Notes: generated by a model not told the origin, from the sequence alone. 9,164 bases of DNA from UBA1724 sp963611685 (GCA_963611685.1 CAVDSU010000088.1:1-9164); one strand, 5' to 3'. Shown: positions 1 to 6,650, numbered from the stretch's first letter. A program made the numbers and translations.

Positions 1-14
1 TCCTCCTTTTTTTT

Positions 15-788
15 ATGCATTCCCTAGAGTTCACCCACTATCCTGTCGCCCTGGTCACGGGTGGCGCGCGTCGTGTAGGGGCGGCGTTGTGTCGTGCGCT
101 AGTGGGGTCGGGATGGCGTGTGGTGATCCATGCGCGGCATTCCGTGGGGGAAGCGGAGCGTTTGCGGGATGAGCTCTGCGTGCAAGTGGGCGGCGAGGCG
201 GCTGCTGTGGTTGTGTCGGATTTGCGGGAGGCGGACTATGAGTGCCTGTTGGGGGAGGCGTCTGCGGTCTTCGGCAGACTGGATGGCCTGGTGAACAACG
301 CCTCCTGCTACAGTCGGACGGGACTGCTCTCCAGCTCCCAGGAGGAATACGAGACGGTCTTTCGGGTGAATTACTGGGCGCCCTTTGGGCTCATGCGCGC
401 CTTCGCCCGCCGGGGAAAGCCCGGCGCGATCCTGAATCTGCTGGATGCCCGCATGGACCTCCAGGATACCGGCAGCGCGCCCTATCTGCTCTCCAAGAAG
501 GCTCTTCGGGATGCCACGCTGCTGTGTGCCCATGCCTGGGGAGGGCTGGGCATCCGTGTCAACGCCCTGGCGCCGGGGCTGGTCTATCCCCCGGAGGGCG
601 TCCCGCTGTCGGCGATGGAGCCCCTGTTGGCGAGCCTGCCTCTTTCGCGCGCCACCTCGGAGGAGGAGCTGGCGAAGGCGGCGGTGTTTCTGATGGAATC
701 GTCGTCGGTGACGGGCGAGATCCTCTATTTGGACGGCGGAATGCATCTCCCCGGAACTCCCATGCGGGAAAAGGAGAATCCCCAATGA
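15..788 (+). CDS. Short-chain dehydrogenase/reductase, pteridine reductase (FolM/PTR1)-like
   Basis: A 257-residue Rossmann-fold NAD(P)H oxidoreductase of the SDR superfamily. The nucleotide-binding motif TGGARRVG (residues 15-22) has Arg where most SDRs have the second Gly. NNAS (94-97) replaces the usual NNAG. Both variants are typical of pteridine reductase PTR1 and bacterial FolM, which reduce dihydropterins. The catalytic pair is Y157 and K161 (YLLSK), and the C-terminal VTGEILYLDGG is the usual SDR cofactor/oligomer segment. The ATG at 15 puts the first strand (VALVTGG) at the normal distance from the N terminus. Only 14 bases lie upstream, they are all pyrimidine, and the frame is still open at the window edge, so a longer start cannot be excluded. 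The stop overlaps the next start (ATGA, 785-788), indicating translational coupling. The SDR fold is certain; the pterin substrate is an inference from motifs, and another carbonyl substrate is possible. Confidence 0.85.
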   Translation: MHSLEFTHYPVALVTGGARRVGAALCRALVGSGWRVVIHARHSVGEAERLRDELCVQVGGEAAAVVVSDLREADYECLLGEASAVFGRLDGLVNNASCYSRTGLLSSSQEEYETVFRVNYWAPFGLMRAFARRGKPGAILNLLDARMDLQDTGSAPYLLSKKALRDATLLCAHAWGGLGIRVNALAPGLVYPPEGVPLSAMEPLLASLPLSRATSEEELAKAAVFLMESSSVTGEILYLDGGMHLPGTPMREKENPQ

Positions 789-1441
789 CTTTGCGATTCA
801 TAACCTGCGTTGCGCTCTTTGCCTTGACGGCGGGGATGGCGCCCTCGCTTTCCGGCGAGACCATGCCCCTGACCGAGTATCAGCGGCTGCTGATGGAATA
901 CGAATCCCTGGGCGCACAGCTCTCTTCCCTGCAATGGCAGAGCGCCTCGGAGGCACAGGAGGCTTCCCGGAGGGAAGAACTGCTCCGTCAGCGAAAGGAG
1001 GCCCTCGCTGCCGAACTGTCGGCTCTCCAGACAGCGAATGCCGCTCTGGAGGCGAAGGCCGACTCTTTGGAAAACGACGCAACCCGCGCCGCTGACGCGC
1101 TCGCTGCCTTGGCGCCGGGGGGCCTCGCGTCGCTGCGTTCCGAACTCAATGCCCTGGGCACCGAATGGCATCGCGCGCGTTCCTGGCGGATGGATCGGCA
1201 GTTCCTGGTGGGACCCGATGGCATTCGACGGGAATTCCGCATTTTGATCCTCGGCGAGTGCCGTCGGTGGATCTTGAATGCCTCGGCGGGTCTGTCGGGC
1301 GTGGGAGTCTGGAAGGAGGACTCCGGGACTTGGGAGGACCGCTGGGACGCCTCGCTTGTGGAGCCCCTGGGGAGCCTCTTCCGCCAGGCGGAGAAGAACC
1401 GGGGCCAGGAGGACCGCGGGGTCCGGGAGGTGCCGCTATGA
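785..1441 (+). CDS. Secreted coiled-coil protein, DUF3450-like, partner of the ExbB/ExbD system
   Basis: A 218-residue protein predicted to act in the periplasm. Residues 1-24 form a signal peptide (hydrophobic ITCVALFALTAGMA, likely cleaved near LSG/E). Residues about 30-128 are a long Ala/Leu/Glu/Gln-rich helix of coiled-coil character. The C-terminal segment (about 148-190, FRILILGECRRW to GVWKEDSGTWEDRW) resembles the conserved end of DUF3450 proteins, which are encoded next to long ExbB proteins in TonB-type clusters. The start at 785 is fixed by an AAGGAG Shine-Dalgarno at 771-776 with an 8-base spacer, by the signal peptide, and by the ATGA overlap with the SDR gene. The open frame reaches further upstream, but only across the SDR gene. 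The stop overlaps the ExbB start (1438-1441). Assignment to DUF3450 rests on architecture, position and a weak C-terminal resemblance; its molecular role is unknown. Confidence 0.7.
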   Translation: MTLRFITCVALFALTAGMAPSLSGETMPLTEYQRLLMEYESLGAQLSSLQWQSASEAQEASRREELLRQRKEALAAELSALQTANAALEAKADSLENDATRAADALAALAPGGLASLRSELNALGTEWHRARSWRMDRQFLVGPDGIRREFRILILGECRRWILNASAGLSGVGVWKEDSGTWEDRWDASLVEPLGSLFRQAEKNRGQEDRGVREVPL

Positions 1442-2658
1442 AAAAGATCCTCTTGGCAATTCTCTGCGTCCTGGCGGGAGGCATCGTCCCTGGTTTTGCT
1501 GCAGAAGTGCAGGGCGTCGCCGCTGCCCCCGTGGTCTCCCAAGTGGAGGACAATGGGCTGCGCCAGAGCGTGGAGACGCTCCGGAAGCGCCTGGCGGAGC
1601 AGGAGTGCCGTCGACTGGAATCCTCGCGTGCCTCCGAAGAGTGCTGCGGGCGTCTCCAGGTGGAGATTGCGGACTTGGAAGCGTCGCTGGTTGTCGCGAG
1701 GGAACGACGGGGCCTCTTGGAGACCCGCGTCAATGAGCGTACTGCGGCGATTGCACGGGATTCTTCGGATGCCCGTGAGGCGCGGCGCCTGTTGGATCAG
1801 CGTGCGCAGGAGTGGGGGCTCTCCGAGGGGCTCTCCGGGAAAGCGCTCCTGGAGGAGCAGCGCGCGCGGGTTCGTTCGCTTCGGAGCGGCCGTCCTGGGG
1901 AGGGCGTGGTCTTGACGCCGGAGGGCGTGGAGGCGCAGGGGATGCTATTGCGGATTGGTCCCTTCCTTTACTTTGCCAATGAGGCTGTCGCGGGCCCCGC
2001 CTTCCTGGAGAAGGGCGCGTCTTTCCCCGTCGTGCTGCCCCTGGAGGGCGCGAATGCCACGGCGATCCATGCGCGCTTGGCGAGCTCGTCCGGCGGGCTT
2101 TCTTTGCTGCCTGTCTCCTTTGAGGGGAGGGCGGGTTTCCAGTGGCGCCCCCCTGCACGACAGACTCTCTGGGGGCACTTCCGGCAGGGCGGCGTGGTCA
2201 TGATCCCCTTGGGCCTCCTTGCCTGGCTCTGCCTGGGACTGGTCTGCGAACGCTGCTGGTATTACCTCCGGCATTCCCAGGAGCGGGTCCTCTCTGACGT
2301 GCGCAAAAGTGGTGCGGCTGGCTCCGATGCGCGGATCCAGTCGGCGCGGCACGCGCTGGAGGGCTCCCGCCGCGGGCTCACCCTTCTGGCGGTCACCGCC
2401 TCCGTGGCGCCGCTGCTGGGACTCTTGGGCACCGTGACTGGCATGATCCATACCTTCGAGGTCATTACCCAGGTGGGCACCGGCGACGCGCGGCTCTTGG
2501 CGGGCGGCATCTCCGAGGCGCTCATCACCACCGAGGCGGGACTCCTCCTGGCCATCCCCGCGCTGCTCTTCCACGCATGGTGCGTCCGCCGCAATCGCCG
2601 CTTGTCTGCCCGCCTCGAAGAGGCCTGCGCGGCTGCCCCCCAGGAGAGTCGTCCATGA
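1438..2658 (+). CDS. exbB: MotA/TolQ/ExbB proton channel protein with periplasmic coiled-coil domain
   Basis: A 406-residue inner-membrane protein, well above the roughly 240 residues of E. coli ExbB. Residues 1-22 are a signal peptide (MKKILLAILCVLAGG, cleavage near GFAA/E). Residues about 35-127 are a charged coiled coil. Residues 155-236 form a probable beta-rich periplasmic domain (GVEAQGMLLRIGPFLYF). The channel core follows, with membrane helices at about 253-270, 314-340 and 360-383. LLGLLGTVTGMIHTF and ISEALITTEAGLLLAIPALL are the conserved MotA/TolQ/ExbB signatures. It should form the proton-conducting pentamer with the ExbD encoded next. The ATG at 1438 has a GGGAGG Shine-Dalgarno at 1425-1430 and is the start that gives a signal peptide. 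An in-frame ATG at 1165 would only overlap the previous gene. The layout resembles long ExbB/TtpC-type proteins of DUF3450-containing Ton systems. The energised partner is not visible here. Confidence 0.88.
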   Translation: MKKILLAILCVLAGGIVPGFAAEVQGVAAAPVVSQVEDNGLRQSVETLRKRLAEQECRRLESSRASEECCGRLQVEIADLEASLVVARERRGLLETRVNERTAAIARDSSDAREARRLLDQRAQEWGLSEGLSGKALLEEQRARVRSLRSGRPGEGVVLTPEGVEAQGMLLRIGPFLYFANEAVAGPAFLEKGASFPVVLPLEGANATAIHARLASSSGGLSLLPVSFEGRAGFQWRPPARQTLWGHFRQGGVVMIPLGLLAWLCLGLVCERCWYYLRHSQERVLSDVRKSGAAGSDARIQSARHALEGSRRGLTLLAVTASVAPLLGLLGTVTGMIHTFEVITQVGTGDARLLAGGISEALITTEAGLLLAIPALLFHAWCVRRNRRLSARLEEACAAAPQESRP

Positions 2659-3092
2659 ACCAAGGCGGATCCCTCTTCCGATTGGAGCGCGAGGACGACG
2701 AGGCGTCGGCGCGGATCAACATCTCCCCCCTGGTGGACATGGTCTTCCTGCTGCTGATCTTCTTCATGGTCACCAGCGTCTTCACCCGCACCGGAAACGT
2801 GGCGGTCTCCCTCCCCGAGGCCGCCTCCGCGCCCGTCGCCGAGGAGTCGGCGATCTTCCTGACTCTGACGAGTGAGGGCGAGATCCTCTGGCAGGACCGC
2901 GTGCTTGCGCTTTCGGAGGTGCGTGGCTGGGTGGAGTCCCTGTTGCAAGAACGCCCCGACCAGCCCGTCACCATCCTGGCGCACCGGGACGCCCCCACCG
3001 GCTCGACCGTCCGGCTCCTGGAGGAGTGCCGGCTTGCCGGCGCACGCACACTCTCCTTGGGCGCGCAGCGGGAGAATGCCCCCGAATTCTGA
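2655..3092 (+). CDS. exbD: ExbD/TolR-family proton channel accessory protein
   Basis: A 145-residue protein of normal ExbD length. It has a short charged cytoplasmic N terminus (1-20), one membrane helix (about 21-43, INISPLVDMVFLLLIFFMVTSVF) and a periplasmic C-terminal domain. Asp28 in PLVDMVFLLLIFF corresponds to the membrane aspartate of ExbD/TolR/MotB that carries protons, so the channel should be functional. With the preceding ExbB it should harvest proton-motive force and pass it to a periplasmic or outer-membrane partner. The start at 2655 overlaps the exbB stop (ATGA) and has AGGAG at 2642-2646 with an 8-base spacer. ExbD and TolR cannot be told apart by sequence alone. The DUF3450-like neighbour favours a Ton-type system, while the downstream envelope genes leave another use open. 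Confidence 0.9.
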   Translation: MNQGGSLFRLEREDDEASARINISPLVDMVFLLLIFFMVTSVFTRTGNVAVSLPEAASAPVAEESAIFLTLTSEGEILWQDRVLALSEVRGWVESLLQERPDQPVTILAHRDAPTGSTVRLLEECRLAGARTLSLGAQRENAPEF

Positions 3093-3095
3093 ACC

Positions 3096-3908
3096 ATGTT
3101 CCTTACGACCTATCATAACCACAGCGTCTGGAGCGACGGCACCGCTTCCATCCGGCAGATGGCATTGGCTGCTCGCGCCGCCGGCGCCCGCGAATTCGGC
3201 ATCAGCGACCATCTGGTGGCGGGACCACGGGGCTTTTTTCTGGACGCCCGGGGCTGGTCCATGGGTCTGACTCTCCTGGAGGACTACGTGGCGGAGGCGC
3301 TCCGCGTGAAGGAGGAGCTCTCTTCTCCGGAATTCCAGGTGCGTCTGGGCATGGAGGTGGACTACTTTCCCGAGACCTGGTCGGCTGTGGCAAAGCGCCT
3401 TGCGCGCCTCCCCCTGGACTACGTCATCGGCGCGGTGCATTTCACCGACGATTTCCCCATCGATGCCTCCGCCGACTATTGGCGACGGCTCTCCCCCGAG
3501 GCACAATACCGCGTCTGGGAGGAATACGCCGCACGGATCCTGGGATGCGCGCGCGACTTCCCCTGCCAGTGGCTGGCGCATTTGGATCTGGCGAAGATCT
3601 ACGGCGTGCCCCCCACGGCGCACGCGCGGGAGCTCCTCTCGCAGGCATTGGAACACTGTGCACGCCGCGGCGTCTGCATCGAGATCAATGCCGCCGGATT
3701 GGATAAGTTCTGCGGCGCCTTCTATCCCGAGGAGTCGCTGCTGAGGGAGGCCATCGAGCGCGGTGTGGGCGTCCTGATCACCGCCGACGCCCACGCGGAG
3801 GCGCAGATCACCCGGCACTTCGACGAGCTCTATCCCATGCTGAAGACCCTGGGCGTGACGCGGGTCCCCAGCTTCGAACAGCGCCAAATCCACTGGCATT
3901 CCCTCTGA
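3096..3908 (+). CDS. PHP-domain phosphoesterase, histidinol-phosphatase (HisJ/HisK)-like
   Basis: A 270-residue cytoplasmic metal-dependent phosphoesterase of the PHP family. Visible metal ligands, in order, are H7 and H9 (YHNHSVWSDGT), D38-H39 (GISDH), E87 (LGMEVDY), H115 (VIGAVHF), H162 (LAHLDL), and D231 and H233 (TADAHAE). The length and the DYVIGAVHF segment fit the HisJ/HisK class that dephosphorylates L-histidinol phosphate in histidine synthesis. The CPHGT-type stretch seen near the N terminus of Bacillus HisK is absent, and no other his gene is nearby, so the substrate is unproven. The start lies 3 bases after the exbD stop with no strong Shine-Dalgarno, suggesting expression by translational coupling. 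The PHP family is secure; the histidinol-phosphate role is an inference. Confidence 0.85.
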   Translation: MFLTTYHNHSVWSDGTASIRQMALAARAAGAREFGISDHLVAGPRGFFLDARGWSMGLTLLEDYVAEALRVKEELSSPEFQVRLGMEVDYFPETWSAVAKRLARLPLDYVIGAVHFTDDFPIDASADYWRRLSPEAQYRVWEEYAARILGCARDFPCQWLAHLDLAKIYGVPPTAHARELLSQALEHCARRGVCIEINAAGLDKFCGAFYPEESLLREAIERGVGVLITADAHAEAQITRHFDELYPMLKTLGVTRVPSFEQRQIHWHSL

Positions 3909-3916
3909 ACGGCAGG

Positions 3917-4417
3917 ATGTTCTGGATCGTCACCATACTCTTCCTCTTTCTCTCCCTCGGAATCTCCGTGCTGGCGGGAAATCACGGACTGTGGCTCCCC
4001 GCCGTGCCGCTGTGCGCCTTCTCCTTCGCAATGCGGGGCGGCGCTCTGCGCACCGGATTCCTGGCGCTGCCCATCGCCGCACTCCTGGATGCCCTCTGGA
4101 TGCGCCACTTCCCCGGACAGTGCCTCGCTACCATCGCACTGCTGGTCCTGGCGCACGTCATGCGCAAATGGGGCGACACCGATTCCTGGTGCACGATGAC
4201 GGCGGCGGTGGTCATGGGGACTCTCATTGAGCGCGTGGCGGAGGGCATCTTCATCCTGACGGGGCAGGGCGGCCGCTGGGATTTTCTGGGACAGGGCGGA
4301 TGGGAGCTCCTGTTCTTCTCCATCGGATATCTGTTGGCGCTCTCCTGGCTGCAGGACCGACTGCTGGCCCGACGGCTCTTCAGCGCCCAGGAGGAGGAGG
4401 ACGCCCGGGGGGAGTAG
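3917..4417 (+). CDS. mreD: Rod shape-determining MreD-like membrane protein
   Basis: A 166-residue, very hydrophobic protein with about five membrane helices: residues 1-20, 25-40, 45-60, about 70-87 (QCLATIALLVLAHVM) and 95-112, with a probable further helix at 128-147. It ends in a charged cytoplasmic tail (QEEEDARGE). Size, helix pattern and position directly before PBP2 match MreD, a membrane part of the elongasome (MreBCD-RodA-PBP2). MreD is poorly conserved in sequence, so the call leans on topology and context; mreB and mreC are not in the window. It begins 8 bases after the PHP gene. The only purine run (GGCAGG, 3911-3916) touches the ATG, too close to be a good Shine-Dalgarno, so coupling from upstream is likely. 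Confidence 0.72.
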   Translation: MFWIVTILFLFLSLGISVLAGNHGLWLPAVPLCAFSFAMRGGALRTGFLALPIAALLDALWMRHFPGQCLATIALLVLAHVMRKWGDTDSWCTMTAAVVMGTLIERVAEGIFILTGQGGRWDFLGQGGWELLFFSIGYLLALSWLQDRLLARRLFSAQEEEDARGE

Positions 4418-4448
4418 CCCCCCTTCCTATTGGGAGCGGCCGCGAGTC

Positions 4449-6296
4449 ATGTCGGAGGACTATCGCAATCGAGGCAATGGCGCGCCGGGCGTCGTGGGAC
4501 CGGTGCCGCAGGAGGTCATGCGGGGGAGAGCGCTCTTCTGCGGCTGCGTGATCCTGCTGATGCTCCTGCTGGTGCTCTTCCGTCTCTGGCAGGTGCAGAT
4601 CCTCGCCGGCTCGGAACACCAGCGCCGCGCACGACGGCAATCCCTGCGACCCGTCCGCGTCAATAGCGTCCGCGGACGCATCTTCGACGCCACCGGAAAG
4701 GCGCTGGTGGAAAATCAGGATAGCTACGACCTGGTCTTCTATGTCTCCGAAATGCGACAGCCGGGACGACAGGCCCGCACGCTGGACCACGTGCTCTCCA
4801 CGGAACGCGCGCTGGCGGGATATCTGGGACGACCCTCGCAGCTGGACCGCGAGACGGTCCGGCGGCAGCTGACCCGGCGGCCCGTGCTGCCCCTCACGGT
4901 CTTCGAGGACCTGACGCCGGCGGAGGTGGTCGCCTTCAGCGAATACCTCCCCATTCCCCAGGGCGTGGAGGTCATGCCCGTGCCGCGTCGACGCTATCCC
5001 TTCCCGGGACTCCTGAGCCAGGTGCTGGGATACACCGGTCGCATGCAGCCCGAGGGCGACGACGTTCTGGAGGACCTCCCGCGACTGTATACCACGCCGG
5101 AATTGCGGGGGCGCAGCGGCCTGGAACAGTCCTTCGACCAGGAGTTGGCGGGTCGCCCCGGCGTGAAGCTCCTCCTGGTGGATCCCGTGGGATACGCCCG
5201 ACAGACTCTGGACGAGGGACAGGATGCGGAGGACGGACAGGACCTGGTGCTCACGATCGACATCCACGCACAGTCCGCCGCCGAGGCGGCGCTGGCGGGA
5301 CACGCCGGCGCGCTGGTGGCGGTGGAGATTCAGTCCGGCGCCGTGGTGGCCATGGCCTCCGCTCCCACGTTCTCCCTGGATCACTTGGATTCCGCGACGC
5401 TCACGCAGATGCTCCAGGACAACGAGAACCGCCCGATGTTCAACCGCGCCACACAGGGCACCTACACTCCCGGCTCCATCGTGAAGCCACTGGTGGCCCT
5501 CGCCGCTCTGGAGGAAATCCCCGAGGTCGCCCACGAGGAGTCCTTCTGCGACGGACGCTTCACGATGGGAAAGACCGTCATCCGCTGCGCACGGCGCTAC
5601 GGACATGGCCCCCTGGATCTCTCCCGCGCCATCATGGTCTCCTGCAATCCCTTTTTCTTGCGTCTGGGAGTGGAGATGGGCATCGATGTCCTGGGGAACT
5701 ATTACCACGAGGCCGGATTCGGCGAACGCACGGGGCTGGAATTGCGCGACGCCGCCGGAATCTCCCCGGAACGACCCCTGGCACAACGGCTCTGGAAACG
5801 CAATTGGCTGGCAATCGATACCGCATACGCCTCCATCGGACAGGGCGCCATCACCGTCACGCCCCTCCAGGCCGCACTCTATGCCGCCGCCCTCGCCAAC
5901 GGCGGAATGCTCTACCGGCCATATCTGGTCCAGAGGGTCCAGACCCAGGACGGAAAGGTGCTCCGGAATACTCCGCCACAGGTCCGGAAACGACTCCTCC
6001 TGGAACCGAAGAATCTCAAGTTGGTGCAGGACGCCATGGTCCAGGCGGTGGAAGACCCCGACGGCGGCGCCACAAGACTCAAAATCCCAAATCTCCCCGT
6101 CGCCGCTAAGACCGGCACCGCCGAGGTCGGCAGCGCCACAAATCGCCATAAGAACGCATGGTGCATCGCGTTCTTCCCCGCCGATCAGCCAAAATACGCC
6201 CTGGCGTGCCTCGTGGAACACGGAGACTCCGGCGGAAAAACCGCCGTCCCCATCGCCGCGACTTTCCTGAAAAAGTGGCTGCTCGCTACACCCTGA
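4449..6296 (+). CDS. mrdA: Penicillin-binding protein 2, elongasome transpeptidase
   Basis: A 615-residue class B penicillin-binding protein that crosslinks peptidoglycan during lateral wall growth, near the length of E. coli PBP2 (633). It has a short cytoplasmic N terminus, one membrane anchor (about 28-48), the start of the pedestal/dimerisation domain with R75-G-R-I-F-D-A-T-G-K-A-L, and a C-terminal transpeptidase domain. All three active-site motifs are present: S343-I-V-K346 in TPGSIVKP with the acylated serine, S398-C-N400, and K554-T-G-T. The MreD-like gene 31 bases upstream supports PBP2 over the division enzyme PBP3. The start at 4449 has a weak GGGAG at 4432-4436, 12 bases away. 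CGA (Arg) and GGA (Gly) codons are frequent here, unlike the first part of EF-G. It ends the operon, and a large inverted repeat starts 2 bases after the stop. Confidence 0.93.
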   Translation: MSEDYRNRGNGAPGVVGPVPQEVMRGRALFCGCVILLMLLLVLFRLWQVQILAGSEHQRRARRQSLRPVRVNSVRGRIFDATGKALVENQDSYDLVFYVSEMRQPGRQARTLDHVLSTERALAGYLGRPSQLDRETVRRQLTRRPVLPLTVFEDLTPAEVVAFSEYLPIPQGVEVMPVPRRRYPFPGLLSQVLGYTGRMQPEGDDVLEDLPRLYTTPELRGRSGLEQSFDQELAGRPGVKLLLVDPVGYARQTLDEGQDAEDGQDLVLTIDIHAQSAAEAALAGHAGALVAVEIQSGAVVAMASAPTFSLDHLDSATLTQMLQDNENRPMFNRATQGTYTPGSIVKPLVALAALEEIPEVAHEESFCDGRFTMGKTVIRCARRYGHGPLDLSRAIMVSCNPFFLRLGVEMGIDVLGNYYHEAGFGERTGLELRDAAGISPERPLAQRLWKRNWLAIDTAYASIGQGAITVTPLQAALYAAALANGGMLYRPYLVQRVQTQDGKVLRNTPPQVRKRLLLEPKNLKLVQDAMVQAVEDPDGGATRLKIPNLPVAAKTGTAEVGSATNRHKNAWCIAFFPADQPKYALACLVEHGDSGGKTAVPIAATFLKKWLLATP

Positions 6297-6297
6297 A

Positions 6298-6432
6298 TTA
6301 GTATTTAGCCGATTAGTCGCTAGCGGTTAGTCTATTCGGCCGCTCCGCGGGAATTCCGCCGCTCAGGCGGCGGAAGAGCGCCCGCAGGCACCTTATAGAC
6401 TAGCCACTAGCCACTCATCTGCTAAGTACTAA
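6298..6432. repeat. Long imperfect inverted repeat built of YTAG units
   Basis: The left arm is 6298-6335 and the right arm 6395-6432, 38 bases each. By eye, 32 of 38 positions pair and two more are G-T wobbles. In the left arm the G of each TAG falls at 6301, 6308, 6316, 6323 and 6330, giving steps of 7, 8, 7, 7. In the right arm the CT(A/C) units begin at 6400, 6407, 6414, 6422 and 6429, giving the mirror-image steps 7, 7, 8, 7. The arms enclose about 59 bases holding the first composite hairpin. It starts 2 bases after the PBP2 stop. It could fold as one long hairpin in RNA, or be the terminal inverted repeats of a small non-coding element. No flanking target duplication is evident. Confidence 0.8.
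6347..6386. repeat. Composite hairpin repeat, copy 1
   Basis: Two stems share bases. GCGG (6347-6350) can pair with CCGC (6356-6359), and the overlapping CCGCCGC (6356-6362) can pair with GCGGCGG (6367-6373), so only one can form at a time. The conserved tail GCGGCGGAAGAGCGCCCGCA (6367-6386) is identical over 20 bases to copy 2. It lies in the centre of the YTAG inverted repeat. Confidence 0.8.
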
Positions 6433-6442
6433 CGCAGGAGGC

Positions 6443-6520
6443 ACGGGGGGCGGCAGCCCCTCCGTCCTTTGGTTTGTATCCGCTTAGGGAAGAGTCGCTC
6501 CACTGCTAACAGCGCCTTCG
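6443..6520. repeat. GGGGCGGCAGCCCC hairpin module, copy A
   Basis: The 5' part folds as ACGGGGGGC (6443-6451) with GCCCCTCCGT (6456-6465), closing on a GGCA loop with one bulged T. It is followed by GTCCTTTGG, then TAGGGAAGAGTCGC. The same order appears at 9075-9148 with exact blocks separated by small indels. It joins directly to composite hairpin copy 2. Confidence 0.75.
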
Positions 6521-6522
6521 AA

Positions 6523-6565
6523 GCGGTATCGGTACCGCCGCACCAGCGGCGGAAGAGCGCCCGCA
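6523..6565. repeat. Composite hairpin repeat, copy 2
   Basis: GCGGTA (6523-6528) pairs with TACCGC (6533-6538) around a TCGG loop. The alternative stem CCGCCGC (6535-6541) pairs with GCGGCGG (6546-6552) and uses the same CCGC. The tail 6546-6565 is identical to copy 1. It ends 5 bases before the first TTGACA box upstream of the EF-G gene. Confidence 0.8.
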
Positions 6566-6570
6566 AGAAA

Positions 6571-6642
6571 TTGACAAGTTTTGACAATTTGGCGAAAAAG
6601 TGGCGTTCGGGGGTGGGTATTGTCTAGAAAGGGGTGTATATT
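6571..6642 (+). promoter_or_regulatory. Putative promoter region of the EF-G gene
   Basis: TTGACA occurs twice, at 6571-6576 and 6581-6586, as a tandem decamer of the form TTGACAAKTT, in an AT-rich stretch. TATATT at 6637-6642, directly preceded by TG, is the best -10-like box. No TTGACA lies at a 16-18 base spacing from it: the nearer one is about 50 bases upstream. Thus the -10 may work with a weak -35, or the TTGACA pair may mark a second promoter or a regulator site. Exact elements are uncertain. Confidence 0.45.
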
Positions 6643-6650
6643 AGGGAAAT

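Noticed and set aside
1165..1437. An upstream in-frame extension of ExbB from an ATG at 1165
   Set aside because: It would lie wholly inside the DUF3450-like gene, encode Gly/Pro/Arg-rich sequence without motifs, and bury the clear signal peptide that starts at 1438.
2262..3899. A 545-residue minus-strand frame opposite ExbB, ExbD and the PHP gene
   Set aside because: It spans three well-supported plus-strand genes and shows no domain signature.
4380..6221. A 613-residue minus-strand frame opposite PBP2
   Set aside because: It is a codon-bias shadow of PBP2, with no recognisable motif, no ribosome-binding site and no plausible promoter.
6298..6432. A standard intrinsic terminator for the PBP2 operon
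   Set aside because: The long inverted repeat is not followed by a T-run, so it does not fit the usual intrinsic terminator even though it may still affect transcript ends.
6433..6570. A tRNA or other known small RNA gene in the repeat region
   Set aside because: There is no cloverleaf, no TTCRA arm and no CCA end, and the hairpins match the dispersed repeat instead.
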